This document shows positions 18,216-27,690 of a stretch of 64,000 bases of DNA, one piece after another. Both the position numbers and the translations under genes were made by a program. The notes beneath the pieces are model-generated. The model was not told the origin of the DNA. It saw nothing but the letters and a program-made list of their open reading frames with translations, and did no database searches. Each line of letters begins with the position of its first letter. The stretch's first letter is position 1. Origin of the DNA: Lewinella sp050633125 (GTDB taxonomy: Bacteria; Bacteroidota; Bacteroidia; Chitinophagales; Saprospiraceae); NCBI RefSeq assembly GCF_050633125.1, contig NZ_JBOEFX010000025.1, positions 83,441-147,440 on the forward strand. The letters are read 5' to 3'.

Positions 18216-18656
18216 ACCCTTTTATTCTAGACTGTACATCCCTGCCGCAGAACCGGGCCGGAAAGAAAACGATCAAGAAGAAAGTGCCTTTGTGAAGTGA
18301 TAGCATTAGCCATCAAGGCTGTTTCTTTTTGCAAAATGGACTCACCGGTGAGGGTGATATTTATAACAAGGGCTTGAGCCGATGATAAGTCAAATCGTTT
18401 TCCCGAAGTTTTCAACTTGGCCGAAACGACTGGCCAGCGGAAATGTACAGGATATATTGAAAGTAGCAAATATTGAAAACGGATATGGAGATAAAAACGG
18501 CAACCTCCTGCCCGAAAACAACGATTAGATACTTTTCTTGGTTAAATAATAACACCAAATTTAATGCTTCCTTTGACAATTGCCAAAAAAGCAGCCAAGA
18601 ACTTAAAAAGCGTTTTCTTGTTGGAATATTTGAAAGTTATCAAACCAGAATAAACT
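18216..18656. other. Divergent intergenic region, nothing specific
   Basis: These 441 bases separate the divergent holB and queD. One short self-complementary patch (CTCACCGGTGAG near 18341) is visible. Small open frames here have no protein-like composition. I see no repeat or RNA gene. Confidence 0.5.
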
Positions 18657-19067
18657 ATGCGAATCGCCGCTTTTCGCCGGGCTCATTTCAACGCTGCTCA
18701 CCGCTTGCACAACCCTTCTTGGTCGGAAGAAAAAAACCAGGAGGTTTTCGGAGTATGCAATAACCCCAATTACCACGGGCATAATTACGAACTGGAAGTA
18801 AAAGTGGTAGGAGAAGTAGACCCCGAAACCGGCTATCTGATCGACCTGAAGATTCTAAAAGACATCATCTACGAAGAAGTAGAGCAGCGCTTTGATCACA
18901 AAAACCTCAACCTGGATACGGAAGAATTTCGCAATCTCAATCCGACGGCAGAAAACATCTGCTATGTGATCTGGCAAATAATACGTGCCCGGCTGGAAGA
19001 CCGCTACGAACTGACCATCCGCCTGTGGGAAACGCCGAGGAATTATGTGGAGTATCCGGTGAGGTGA
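18657..19067 (+). CDS. queD: 6-carboxytetrahydropterin synthase / PTPS family
   Basis: A 136-residue enzyme of the QueD/PTPS family, which converts 7,8-dihydroneopterin triphosphate to a tetrahydropterin in queuosine synthesis. Zinc-binding histidines are seen in 'HFNAAHRL' (His at about 15) and 'YHGHNYEL' (two His, about 41-43). The catalytic Cys is in 'FGVCNNPNYHGH'. 'DHKNLN' and 'PTAENICYVIW' (catalytic Glu) follow, with a C-terminal 'LWETPRNYVEY'. The length is typical. The ATG at 18657 is the obvious start. No other queuosine genes are close. Confidence 0.92.
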   Translation: MRIAAFRRAHFNAAHRLHNPSWSEEKNQEVFGVCNNPNYHGHNYELEVKVVGEVDPETGYLIDLKILKDIIYEEVEQRFDHKNLNLDTEEFRNLNPTAENICYVIWQIIRARLEDRYELTIRLWETPRNYVEYPVR

Positions 19068-19144
19068 GTTAGCGGAAATCTGTAGAATTCAAGAGTTGCT
19101 TTCTGTACTTATGATATCATGGAATAATATCCATTACTTCCAAA

Positions 19145-19654
19145 ATGAATAAACAAAAACGTAACATATTGGTACTGTATCTCTCGTGTTTTGTAGTATT
19201 CAATATGATTTTTGGACTTACGACATTGATGTGGTTTATCGGATGGCTGATTAATATAGTATTGATTATAATTAGTGTCGCCCTACCAATTATTGCATTT
19301 GTAAATTATAAAAAAGGTAGGAAGCAAAGAGCAAAAGTGTTACTGGTTGTTTTTTCAATATTTTGGGTAAGCTACTCCTCACAAAGAATTGCTAAACATC
19401 AGATTGAAAAATCGGGTGAACGGAAAGGAGAATTGCTAGTAAAAAGACTTGAGGAGTATAGAGTTGTAAATAATAAATACCCAGAAAATATCGAAGGCAA
19501 AGAGTTTGAAGATCTAGATTTAAAGCACAGATTTAATTCCAGAATACAATACGAATACATAAATGATGATGACTTCATAGTTAAGTTTAGAACATTTAAT
19601 ATTACGTATAAAGTGTATGGAAGGAATGGAAGATGGTACTACGATGATGATTGA
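19145..19654 (+). CDS. Small membrane protein of unknown family
   Basis: A 169-residue protein with three hydrophobic segments at about 8-32, 36-56 and 64-78, after a Lys-rich N terminus. The C-terminal half (about 90-169) is soluble, with many Lys/Glu/Asn/Asp. It contains 'YPENIEGKEFEDLDLKHR' and ends 'KVYGRNGRWYYDDD'. The coding sequence is clearly AT-richer than neighbours such as queD, which may point to acquisition. No family recognised. Confidence 0.6.
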   Translation: MNKQKRNILVLYLSCFVVFNMIFGLTTLMWFIGWLINIVLIIISVALPIIAFVNYKKGRKQRAKVLLVVFSIFWVSYSSQRIAKHQIEKSGERKGELLVKRLEEYRVVNNKYPENIEGKEFEDLDLKHRFNSRIQYEYINDDDFIVKFRTFNITYKVYGRNGRWYYDDD

Positions 19655-20060
19655 TACTTCATGAGGTGAAAGTTAGAGTCTATCATTTTTAAAAGACAGT
19701 ACACTTTAGATGGGATTTGATTGGCAACTTAGTGGTCTTTGCAATACTGGAAGATCTACAATGGAGGTATAGATAAGAATTTCCGCTAACTTAGCTAGTG
19801 CGACAATGCTCGTTCCTAGCCCGGAGCACCTCAATATTGCATAAAGTGTGTCAGTAGTTTTTCCTAACAATTAAGGTTTAAAGATAAAAACGTAGGGTAT
19901 CCTTCGGTTCTTTGGCTTCCTTCGGGCTGGTGCGTAGCCAATCATTAGTATCAATTAAACTCCAAAAAAATATACAAGATTCGAAATTTAGTATAAGACG
20001 TTAAGATAACTTCACGCCTACCTTTGTGATATTCTTTTCAATAGCTAGAAATAATTAAAG
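19655..20060. other. Intergenic region carrying the promoter of the SDR operon
   Basis: The 406 bases contain no convincing frame. A Bacteroidota -7 box is present at 20019-20026 (listed separately). A CTTCGG-rich patch near 19901-19930 is the only other notable composition. Confidence 0.45.
20019..20026 (+). promoter_or_regulatory. -7 box TACCTTTG before the SDR gene
   Basis: TACCTTTG matches the Bacteroidota consensus TAnnTTTG and lies 35 bases before the ATG at 20061. A TTAAG at 20001-20005 is the nearest candidate for the -33 region. Confidence 0.5.
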
Positions 20061-21011
20061 ATGAATACGAAAGAATTTGGCAAACAAGGGTGGACTCCTG
20101 AAAGATTAGGAAGCTTAAGTGGTAAAATATACCTTATCACAGGTACCACGAGCGGCACAGGGTTTGAAGCAGCAAAAATACTGTTATCCAAGGGGGCAAA
20201 GGTGGTGATGCTTAATCGTAATACGAACAAAGCAGCAGATACCATCGCAATTTTGAAACAAGAACTTGGCAATAATATAGATGTATCTAATATAAGTATG
20301 GACCTCGCAGAATTAGCTTCTGTGAAAAAAGCTGCAGCAGAAGTGCTTGACACAATTCCTCAAATAGATGCATTGATACTTAACGCAGCCATTGCCCAAG
20401 TGCCCACGCAAGTAATGACTGTCGATGGTTTTGAAAGTCAAATGGGGGTTAACCACTATGGTAACTTTTTACTGCAAGCACTGCTTTACCCACGAATTGA
20501 AGAATCGAAAGGGCGTATTGTGACGGTAGGAAGTATGGGGTATAATTTAGGTATTAAAACCATACAGTTTGACGATATGAACTGGGATGAAAATTATGGT
20601 GCTAATGATGTATATAGCCAAAGCAAATTGGCACAAATTATGACGGTCTATGAACTACAAGACCGACTGAAAAAAGCAGGCAAAACCGATGTCAAAGCTT
20701 ATGCTTGTCACCCAGGTGCTTCGGCTACTTCTCTCATCAAAACCAGCGGTAGTTTATTGACGAGGTTCGTGTGGCAAATCATGAAGCTGACGCCAATGGT
20801 GCAATCGGCTGAAAAAGGTGCGTACCCAATGTTGATGTGTGCTACAGAACCAAATCTTGATCAAACTGGTTTTTATGGCCCAACAGGACGAAATAATTGG
20901 ACTGGTCCCGTTGGAGAACATAAATTAGAACCGCATGCAAAAGATAAAGCGGTAATGCAAAAGCTTTGGGAGGTATCAGAGCAGGCAACCGGTATGGAGT
21001 GGAATGTCTAA
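20061..21011 (+). CDS. Short-chain dehydrogenase, protochlorophyllide-reductase-like
   Basis: A 316-residue classical SDR oxidoreductase. The NAD(P) motif TGTTSGTGFEAAK is at about 28-40, the 'LILNAAI' strand (NNAG position) at about 107-113, and the catalytic 'YSQSKLAQ' at about 190-197, with Ser at about 153. The C-terminal part 'GFYGPTGRNNWTGPVG' resembles the retinol-dehydrogenase/LPOR-like subgroup. The substrate cannot be inferred. A membrane protein follows after 30 bases, then an AraC regulator, so the three likely form one operon. Confidence 0.85.
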   Translation: MNTKEFGKQGWTPERLGSLSGKIYLITGTTSGTGFEAAKILLSKGAKVVMLNRNTNKAADTIAILKQELGNNIDVSNISMDLAELASVKKAAAEVLDTIPQIDALILNAAIAQVPTQVMTVDGFESQMGVNHYGNFLLQALLYPRIEESKGRIVTVGSMGYNLGIKTIQFDDMNWDENYGANDVYSQSKLAQIMTVYELQDRLKKAGKTDVKAYACHPGASATSLIKTSGSLLTRFVWQIMKLTPMVQSAEKGAYPMLMCATEPNLDQTGFYGPTGRNNWTGPVGEHKLEPHAKDKAVMQKLWEVSEQATGMEWNV

Positions 21012-21041
21012 ATCAGAAAAGAAAGACTAAAACATAAAGAT

Positions 21042-21554
21042 ATGGATATACTAAAAACAGCCACCGATTGGGCAAAAGCGGAAGTTTTTTCAACGCAGTT
21101 TTTTATTCTTTTCGGATTTCTATTTGTATTGGCAAGTATAGGGTTTTGGCAATTGGGGAAAACCGACATGGCAAAAGCATACATCATTCCTACCTTGGTA
21201 GCAGGATCTTTACTGTTGATAATAGGACTGGGATTGTTCTTTACCAATAAAGCAAGAGTTACACAGTTTGAAACTGCCTATAATAGTGATAAATTAGCTT
21301 TTGTAGAATTAGAATTGGTACGTGCGGAAGCTACCCTAAAGGAATATCAAACCGTTGTTTTTAAGGCCATCCCTTTAATTATCGCGGTCTGTGCGCTTGT
21401 CATCGTATTCGTTGACAAACCTGTTTGGCGGGCAAGTATGATTACAACTATTGCTATGCTGGTCGTTATCCTGTTGATTGACGGTACTGCTCATGCCAGG
21501 ATTGACGATTATAATCAACAGTTAATGTCGGTAGAATCAACCTTGAAAAAATAA
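21042..21554 (+). CDS. Four-helix membrane protein, unknown function
   Basis: A 170-residue protein with membrane helices at about 20-40, 46-66, 103-122 and 127-146. A helical loop of about 35 residues lies between helices 2 and 3 ('FETAYNSDKLAFVELELVR'). No catalytic motif was seen. It lies 30 bases after the SDR gene and 10 bases before an AraC-type regulator, which suggests a shared transcript and a role linked to the SDR. Confidence 0.75.
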   Translation: MDILKTATDWAKAEVFSTQFFILFGFLFVLASIGFWQLGKTDMAKAYIIPTLVAGSLLLIIGLGLFFTNKARVTQFETAYNSDKLAFVELELVRAEATLKEYQTVVFKAIPLIIAVCALVIVFVDKPVWRASMITTIAMLVVILLIDGTAHARIDDYNQQLMSVESTLKK

Positions 21555-21564
21555 GTGATTCAAC

Positions 21565-22476
21565 ATGCAACATTTCAAAACATTATCGGCTTACATCGAT
21601 TACCTGGAGCTTCCGCGCCCGGAGCACCCTATGTTGAGCGTGTTTTCTGCGATAGACGATGGTTTTTTGCCGTGCCCAAAAGAGAGTTCGCCTCCCATCA
21701 CCAACGACTGCTATTCTATTAGCTTGAAGAAGGTTGTAAAAGGCGACTTAAACTACGGACGAACAAAATATGATTTTACGAATGGCGCCTTGATTTTCAT
21801 CGCCCCAAGACAAGTTTTGCAATGGGATAGTAGCGTAGTTTTTGAGCAAAAAGGCTTTTCGATAAACTTCCATGAAGATTTCCTCAAAGGAACTGAATTA
21901 GCGCAGCAGATTAAGAAATATGGGTTCTTTTCCTACTCCGCAAATGAAGCTTTGCACCTTTCTCCAAGAGAAGAAAAGCAGATAGAATCCATCGTAGAGA
22001 ATATTGAAATAGAATATCACAACAACCAAGATGAGTTTAGCAAAGACATCATCATCTCTCAATTAAGTACCCTTTTAAAATATGCCAACCGTTTTTATGA
22101 AAGACAGTTTTTAAATCGAAAAGAACTGTCGAATGACTTGTTAGCGCAATTCAACCAGCAATTAGAAGCATATTTTGAGTCGGGGCAACTGCAAGAAAAG
22201 GGTATTCCAAGTATAGAGCAATTAGCCGATAAGATGTCGGTTTCGCAACGCTACCTTAGTGACACACTAAAAAAAGAAACAGGAAAAACAACAACAGAAC
22301 ACTTACAATTATACTTGATTGATGAAGCCAAGAATATTTTATTGAAACCGGATAAAAGTATTTCTGAAGTAGCGTATGAACTAGGATTTGAATATCCACA
22401 ATATTTTTCAAGATTATTCAAAAAGAAGGAAGGTGTAAGTCCATCGGAGTATAGAGAGAAATATAAGATGAATTAA
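21565..22476 (+). CDS. AraC-family transcriptional regulator
   Basis: A 303-residue regulator. The C-terminal 100 residues form the double helix-turn-helix of the AraC/XylS family: first HTH 'IEQLADKMSVSQRYLSDTLKKE' split over about 213-234, second 'ISEVAYELGFEYPQYFSRLF' at about 265-284, then 'GVSPSEYREKY'. The N-terminal half is a cupin-like sensor ('LKKVVKGDLNYGRTKYDF', 'FIAPRQV'). It is third in the SDR operon and probably controls it. Confidence 0.9.
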   Translation: MQHFKTLSAYIDYLELPRPEHPMLSVFSAIDDGFLPCPKESSPPITNDCYSISLKKVVKGDLNYGRTKYDFTNGALIFIAPRQVLQWDSSVVFEQKGFSINFHEDFLKGTELAQQIKKYGFFSYSANEALHLSPREEKQIESIVENIEIEYHNNQDEFSKDIIISQLSTLLKYANRFYERQFLNRKELSNDLLAQFNQQLEAYFESGQLQEKGIPSIEQLADKMSVSQRYLSDTLKKETGKTTTEHLQLYLIDEAKNILLKPDKSISEVAYELGFEYPQYFSRLFKKKEGVSPSEYREKYKMN

Positions 22477-22861
22477 GGGGGGCGGCTTTGGCAATTTGCT
22501 ATTAAGGGACTTAATCCTTCTAGCGTATTGAGGTTCTCTAAGTTTATTCTCTGTTTTGGGAATGATGTCCATTTCAGACAAAAGCGTTGCTTCTACGTCT
22601 ATGCTTCGCTGCGTGCCTACATAGTAGCCGGAAAAGTACGAGTATTTAAAATCAAAAAATAGAACCGTATTGTCCTGAAAATCGAGTAGATTGGCGGAAT
22701 CTGAGGTGCTCTTTTTTGCTGGTCGTAAGTTCCTCGGAGTTCGCCTTGCTGCGTTGAACTCTGAGGACTGAAAGGGCGATCACCGCAGGTACGCCTCGCC
22801 GTAAATACTCGACTTGAGTTATGCGTCACCAGAAAAAACAAAGCGATAAAAGGTAATATTC
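22477..22861. other. Intergenic region with one strong hairpin
   Basis: Arms CCTCGGAGTTC (22732-22742) and GAACTCTGAGG (22756-22766) pair over 11 bases with one G:U. GAGTATTTA near 22640 and TAAATACTC at 22802-22810 are inverted relative to each other. No T-run and no gene. Confidence 0.45.
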
Positions 22862-23677
22862 ATGAATGGGAAAATATTTGAACCTAACCAAGAATTAAAA
22901 GATTTTGTCAAATGTTATTGGACATTGGATTTTCCAAGAGAGGAGACCCCACAAATGAATACCATCATTCCTGACGGCACAATGAAGTTGATTTTTCATT
23001 ATGGAGATTTATACTGGCATCATCCCGAAAATGGAGATAGTTTTTTGCAACCAAGGTGCTTTTTAATAGGGCAGCTAACTAGACCTTACATAGTTGAGCC
23101 CGCTGGGGATACAGGGACTTTTGTAGTTCGATTTCACCCTAATGGATTTTTGCCATTTGCGACGATACCTTTAAAAGAAATGGAAAACACGCCCATTCCG
23201 TTAAAGCAGTTGTATGGAAAAAACGGACAAGCATTAGAGGAAAATATTCTTAGCGCTAATACAACGACAGAAAGAATTAGTATTGTCGAAAAATTCTTGC
23301 TCGACCGTCTGACTGATATGAAAACAATTGATAAGATTGTAAAATCTATAGTCGATACGATTTTAACGGCAGATGGACAGATTTCAGTTGCCGATATTTC
23401 CAAGGAAAATCATATCCATCGAAGACAATTGGTTCGTAAGTTTTCCTCAGCGATAGGTTTAAGCCCTAAACAGCTTTCAAAAACTATAAGATTACAGAGT
23501 GCTCTTAAAAAATTACTAACAGAAAAGACTTTAAAACTTACTGATTTAGCATACGAAAATGAATACTACGACCAATCACACTTTATCAAAGATTTTAGAG
23601 AATTTACAGGGTTCTCTCCTAAAGAGTTTTACGGAGATCACCTAAAGATGTCTTTGATTTTTGATAAAGAGAATTGA
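22862..23677 (+). CDS. AraC-family regulator with DUF6597-like sensor
   Basis: A 271-residue regulator. The N-terminal domain ('YWTLDFPREE', 'IIPDGTMKLIFHYGD', 'FVVRFHPNGFLPF') is the sensor type often labelled DUF6597. The C-terminal 'ISVADISKENHIHRRQLVRKF' and 'LTDLAYENEYYDQSHFIKDF' segments are the two HTHs, followed by 'GFSPKEFYGD'. Effector unknown. The VOC gene downstream is separated by 86 bases and has its own promoter-like boxes. Confidence 0.88.
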   Translation: MNGKIFEPNQELKDFVKCYWTLDFPREETPQMNTIIPDGTMKLIFHYGDLYWHHPENGDSFLQPRCFLIGQLTRPYIVEPAGDTGTFVVRFHPNGFLPFATIPLKEMENTPIPLKQLYGKNGQALEENILSANTTTERISIVEKFLLDRLTDMKTIDKIVKSIVDTILTADGQISVADISKENHIHRRQLVRKFSSAIGLSPKQLSKTIRLQSALKKLLTEKTLKLTDLAYENEYYDQSHFIKDFREFTGFSPKEFYGDHLKMSLIFDKEN

Positions 23678-23698
23678 GGTTGTCCCATTTTTACAATT

Positions 23699-23725
23699 TT
23701 GGGTTTTAGACTCATCGCATCTTTG
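23699..23725 (+). promoter_or_regulatory. Promoter-like TTG / CATCTTTG before the VOC gene
   Basis: TTG at 23699-23701 and CATCTTTG at 23718-23725 have a 16-base spacer. The second box differs from TAnnTTTG by one base. The ATG is 39 bases further. Confidence 0.4.
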
Positions 23726-23763
23726 CGTTGTGATATTACAATAAGAACCTAAAGTAAGTAAAA

Positions 23764-24138
23764 ATGAAAAGTTTAAATCCAGTATGTTGGTTTGATATTA
23801 ATGTTTCAAACTTAAATGAGTCAAAAGGATTTTATGAATCAGTATTCGATATAAAGCTGACTGATTTACCAGCTGAGTGGGGAAAACAATCCACTTTCCC
23901 ATTTGATGAACAAGGGCCTAATGCGACAGGTGCTTTAGTTGAAAAAAGTGATATAAGTGCTAATGGAAATAATACTGTAATATATTTTGCCTCAGCAGAT
24001 TGTGTTACTGAAGAGGTAAGAGTAGAAAAAGCAGGAGGCAAAATAATTAGGCCTAAAATGCCGATAGGAGAATTTGGTTATATTTCTTTGTTTCTGGATT
24101 TAGACGGCAATACAATAGGTCTATACTCCAAGAAATAA
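23764..24138 (+). CDS. VOC-family (glyoxalase/dioxygenase fold) protein
   Basis: A 124-residue protein with two beta-alpha-beta-beta-beta units. 'CWFDINVSNLNESKGFYESVF' forms the first, and 'VTEEVRVEKAGGKIIRPKMPIGEFGYISLFLDLDGNTIGLYS' falls in the second. The closing 'DLDGNTIGLY' is the usual VOC end with its metal-ligand Glu/Gly position. Small VOC proteins of this kind include antibiotic-binding and unknown members. The reaction cannot be assigned. Confidence 0.85.
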   Translation: MKSLNPVCWFDINVSNLNESKGFYESVFDIKLTDLPAEWGKQSTFPFDEQGPNATGALVEKSDISANGNNTVIYFASADCVTEEVRVEKAGGKIIRPKMPIGEFGYISLFLDLDGNTIGLYSKK

Positions 24139-24163
24139 TATTTCAAATAACGGAAAAGTATAA

Positions 24164-24198
24164 AATGGTAAGTGGGGTTATGCACCTCACTTGCCATT
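24164..24198 (+). terminator. Hairpin after the VOC gene
   Basis: AATGGTAAGTG pairs with CACTTGCCATT (one G:U), starting 26 bases after the stop. Only a weak T-stretch follows, so confidence is moderate. Confidence 0.5.
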
Positions 24199-24630
24199 CA
24201 TCGTAATACTGTATATAGATAGCAATCCTGCTTGCTATTATCTCAATATAAAAGTACGACTACTGCTACTTTTATCGCTGATAGCACAAATGTAAGAGGA
24301 AGCCTAAAAGTGTTTTTTGCCTATTGTGTGGTCGACTAAAAGGAGATGTTGAAGGAGTATTTTGCAAGATGGAATTAAGAGCTTTGCACTGTTCATTAAT
24401 AGATTCCGAAAGGAGCGCAAGAATTATGAATGTGGAAGGTCAAGAATAAAAGGTTATACCCGAGAGCATCATACGGCAATAGAAATGAAATAATTACGCG
24501 ACATTTGGTGAGCTTGAGGTTAGCTAAATCTGTGTTACCACTATTCTTTTTACCCAGGAATAAGCCCAGTACGCTATAAATCAAAATTCGTACTTTTGAG
24601 TAGTGCCTTCCATAAAACGACACCCAAGCC
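24199..24630. other. Noncoding region with small hairpins
   Basis: GATAGCAA/TTGCTAT (about 24219-24239) and AAAAGTA/TACTTTT (about 24250-24273) are two successive short hairpins. The rest is AT-rich and holds no convincing gene on either strand. Confidence 0.4.
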
Positions 24631-25341
24631 ATGCTCAAATACCTCCTTCTTGCTCCAATGCTAGTCTTCCAGACGCTTGCGCAATCTCAGAGTTTCACGC
24701 TGAGCCCAAACCCTGTTGCGGTTGAAGCAGGCCTTGAGACACTCAGTTTTCCGGGCGGACTTATTGCGGAATCATTCATCACCAACAATACTGCGGATAC
24801 GCTCTACATGAAATGGGATCGCATCGTCAATGATAAACCCGACTGCTGGGTGACGTCTGTTTTTGGGGTTTGGATTCAAGCTATACCAACAGTTAATTCA
24901 TTGGAATTCAATTTACTCCCCAATCGTACGGAGCATATCGATGTTTTGACCTTTGTTGATCCACAAGGAGATGGTCTTACCGCCGGAGAAGCAGAGGTCG
25001 TACTGAAAATCACCAACCTTAATGACGCCGCAGATACTTTGCTGGTAACCTATCATTTTACAGTAACAGGAGATGTTAACTGTATTACCAGTACCTCCGA
25101 AATTGACGATGAAGTTTTTAAAATATACCCCAACCCATCGGCTGATTTCTTTCAGTTAACGGAAACACAAGCAATTCAACAACTCCAGGTTTATGATGTG
25201 TTGGGTCAGCAAGTGCGGCAATTTAAGGTAACACCCAATCAGTATTATGATATGAATGGTTTGCCGGCTGGCGTCTATTGGGTGCAGCTAATGGGCAAAA
25301 GGGGAGAAGTGATTAAAACCGTTAAGTTTTTGAAATATTAG
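24631..25341 (+). CDS. Small secreted protein with T9SS sorting domain
   Basis: A 236-residue protein. It has a signal peptide at 1-19 (ending LAQS), then an immunoglobulin-like beta domain (about 22-150) with 'SFITNNTADTLYMKWDR' and 'VVLKITNLNDAADTLLVTYHFTV', resembling domains that describe bound-protein partners. A type A T9SS domain ends it: 'FKIYPNPSADFF', 'LQVYDVLGQQV', 'GLPAGVYWVQL' and a final KFLKY. Substrate and role are unknown. Confidence 0.8.
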   Translation: MLKYLLLAPMLVFQTLAQSQSFTLSPNPVAVEAGLETLSFPGGLIAESFITNNTADTLYMKWDRIVNDKPDCWVTSVFGVWIQAIPTVNSLEFNLLPNRTEHIDVLTFVDPQGDGLTAGEAEVVLKITNLNDAADTLLVTYHFTVTGDVNCITSTSEIDDEVFKIYPNPSADFFQLTETQAIQQLQVYDVLGQQVRQFKVTPNQYYDMNGLPAGVYWVQLMGKRGEVIKTVKFLKY

Positions 25342-25377
25342 GTTTTTTGAATGATTTAAGCTGTTTTAGAAAAAATC

Positions 25378-25412
25378 CCTTCTATGACCTTATAATCACT
25401 TATATGGTTCAA
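25378..25412 (-). repeat. Decamer-repeat module, copy 1
   Basis: Given-strand units CCTTCTATGA, CCTTATAATC and ACTTATATGG are followed by TTCAA, at an exact 10-base period. The TTCAA end lies 21 bases from the stop of the reverse-strand gene 25433-26149. Confidence 0.85.
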
Positions 25413-25432
25413 TTCATTTTTATAAAGCCCAA

Positions 25433-26149
25433 CTAAAACTTATAAGTTATCAAAATATCATTCAGAAGAAACAGCTCCGAACTGCTGATGGTATAGCTGT
25501 TGTAAAAAAGTTCATTGTTCTCGTCCAGCAGCGGTAGGTCTTCGTGAAGGATACTGAGTTTAGGACCGATTTCTACCCTGATCTGAATTTTTTCATCAAT
25601 GTAAAAGCCTAAGCCCAAGGTAGGGATGATGCCAAATTCATAGCTGTTGAAGTCGTTGACGGCACTGAATTCTTCTTCCGGTTCGCTGTCGGGTAAATTC
25701 GGGTTGTCTAGTAATGCCAGCGAGGCAATTTGGGCACGATTGTACTGGCCAAACAGGTCGAAACTCCAATAGTATTCTATCACTTTGGTGCGGAATACTT
25801 GCTCGTACCCAAGCCGTAGACCGTGGTTTTGGCGCTGCCAGTAGCGATTTTCTACCGTGCGTAGGGAGTTGTTGGAAAGCATCTTCTCATAGCGGCGCAA
25901 AATCCCATTGTCTCGGTAGTTGGCTCCCCGCCGGTTGGTAAGATAGCGTAGACGTAATTTCCCCTCTTTCACTTGTTGTGTAAAGAATAGTTCCATACCC
26001 AATCCTACATTGTTATTGGTACTGCCAGTGACGATAATCGGCAAAAGGTCAAAGCCTATCTCGTGGCGTGGCGGGTAATTCCTGTCCTGCCCCCAAAGGA
26101 ATAAGGGCGCAAACAAGCATAAAAAGAGAGTAGCGAGTCTATGGAGCAT
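25433..26149 (-). CDS. Outer-membrane beta-barrel-like protein, unknown
   Basis: A 238-residue protein with a signal peptide (1-20, 'LFLCLFAPLFLWGQ'). It shows alternating hydrophobic/polar strands such as 'VGLGMELFFTQQ', 'GKLRLRYLTNR', 'GLRLGYEQVF', 'YYWSFDLFGQYN', 'FGIIPTLGLGFYI' and 'IQIRVEIGPKLSIL', and a terminal Phe (ILITYKF). These are signs of a small barrel inserted by BAM. No specific family recognised. It is convergent with the T9SS protein before it. Confidence 0.65.
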   Translation of the reverse strand: MLHRLATLFLCLFAPLFLWGQDRNYPPRHEIGFDLLPIIVTGSTNNNVGLGMELFFTQQVKEGKLRLRYLTNRRGANYRDNGILRRYEKMLSNNSLRTVENRYWQRQNHGLRLGYEQVFRTKVIEYYWSFDLFGQYNRAQIASLALLDNPNLPDSEPEEEFSAVNDFNSYEFGIIPTLGLGFYIDEKIQIRVEIGPKLSILHEDLPLLDENNELFYNSYTISSSELFLLNDILITYKF

Positions 26150-26381
26150 GATTTGGCTTTTTTTTAGAACGATGAGAGGAGATTGCTATTTTCAAAAGGC
26201 GCTTTTTTAAGAATTCGGGCAGCTGGCTGTGCTTATTACTGTTTTTCTAAACTTCTTTTTACCTTTGAGTTGCAACGTCTATTTATTTCCATTGCCCAGA
26301 AAGGAGGAATGCACTTTTGCCGGTTACTCAGTGAGGTTACTGAGTCAGCCATAATTTCACCTTGTTTAAACCAATCATTTT

Positions 26382-27671
26382 ATGTGGAGATTTTTCTTAG
26401 GCTTATCATTAGTGCTGAGCAGTGTGCAAATCGCTAGCGCACAAATTCAGGAACCTTGTGCCGCAGCGCATTACCTCAATCATTTAGAGGCTACTCACCC
26501 CGGCTTTGAAGCCGCTACTCGGCAGGTGTATGATCGGGTTCGTGGCCAGGGGCAGGCCCGCGACTTTACGCTGGTTACTATTCCGGTGGTGGTGCATTTG
26601 GTATACCAAAATGAAGAACAAAATTTGCCTGATAGCCTCATTGAGGCGGTCTTGGATGTGCTTAATGAAGATTATCGCCGTCTGAATGCTGATGCTGGAC
26701 AGGTGCGCGAAGATTTCCTACCTGTAGTGGATGATCCTTTTATTCAGTTTGAATTGGCGGGAGTAGAGCGCGTTTCTACTACGGCTACTTTTGAGCTGGA
26801 TATATTGGGAGGCACCTTGCCTGACAATGTAAAAACGACGGTTACCGGCGGCTCCGATGCCTGGGACCCTGAGCATCACCTCAACATTTGGGTGTGCAAC
26901 ATCGAAGGGGGGGCACTCTTGGGTTATGCCTACCCACCAGCAGACCTGAGCCATTGGCCAGAAGATGCTTCTGCACCGAGTCCAGCGTTGGATGGAGTCG
27001 TCATTCATTACGAAGTTTTTCGGCGTACCGGCACCTTTACCACCAGTGGCTTGTTTGGCTTAGAAGATATAACCGTCCCAGTACGTGGCCGTACCATCAC
27101 CCACGAAGTTGGGCACTACCTGGGCCTACGCCATATTTGGGGCGATGGCCTCCTTTCAATTTTTGGTATCCCGGATTGTAGTGCAGATGATGGCGTAGAA
27201 GATACGCCCAACCAAGGTTTGAACAGCCAATTCAGTTGTGACCCTACCAATAATACCTGCGAAGAAGGCAGCGGCGACTTGCCCGATATGTGGGAGAATT
27301 TCATGGATTATGCGCAGGAAGATTGCCAGAATAGTTTCACCTTCGGGCAAATAGAAATCATGCGGAGCGTACTGGATAACGAGCGCGCCGGACTGGTAGG
27401 AGGTTCGGTAAGCACGCGGGAAGGGCTGCTACCAGCTAGCGCATTGCAGCTTTATCCCAACCCCGCCACGGATTACCTAATCATCCAGCGAGACAACACC
27501 GCCAGCGCCACTGTACGCTTACACAATGCCCAGGGGCAAGTGGTAAAACAGTGGCTCTCATGCACACAAAACCGCTTGGAAGTAGCCACCTCTTCTCTGC
27601 CAGCAGGGTTGTACTATGTGCAGTACATCAGCAGAGAAGGACAATTGACCAAAGCAGTGGTGGTGGAGTAA
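26382..27671 (+). CDS. M43 (pappalysin-type) zinc metalloprotease with T9SS domain
   Basis: A 429-residue secreted protease. Signal peptide 1-20 (ends ASAQ). The zinc motif HEVGHYLGLRH is at 241-251 (HExxHxxGxxH), followed by 'IWGDG', and the Met-turn 'MDYAQEDC' is at about 308. Cysteines around 'IPDCSADDGVEDTP' and 'CDPTNNTC' are typical of M43B. A type A T9SS domain begins at about 357 ('LQLYPNPATDYL') and includes 'SSLPAGLYYVQYI'. It is probably a surface or extracellular protein-degrading enzyme. The catalytic residues are intact. Confidence 0.92.
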   Translation: MWRFFLGLSLVLSSVQIASAQIQEPCAAAHYLNHLEATHPGFEAATRQVYDRVRGQGQARDFTLVTIPVVVHLVYQNEEQNLPDSLIEAVLDVLNEDYRRLNADAGQVREDFLPVVDDPFIQFELAGVERVSTTATFELDILGGTLPDNVKTTVTGGSDAWDPEHHLNIWVCNIEGGALLGYAYPPADLSHWPEDASAPSPALDGVVIHYEVFRRTGTFTTSGLFGLEDITVPVRGRTITHEVGHYLGLRHIWGDGLLSIFGIPDCSADDGVEDTPNQGLNSQFSCDPTNNTCEEGSGDLPDMWENFMDYAQEDCQNSFTFGQIEIMRSVLDNERAGLVGGSVSTREGLLPASALQLYPNPATDYLIIQRDNTASATVRLHNAQGQVVKQWLSCTQNRLEVATSSLPAGLYYVQYISREGQLTKAVVVE

Positions 27672-27690
27672 CGAGTGTTTTCTATTCGAG

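Noticed and set aside
18227..18469. An 80-aa frame on the reverse strand upstream of holB
   Set aside because: No domain, signal or coding-like composition. It overlaps the likely promoter region of the divergent genes.
24396..24638. An 80-aa hydrophobic frame on the reverse strand
   Set aside because: It overlaps the start of the T9SS gene and looks like AT-rich noncoding sequence read in reverse.
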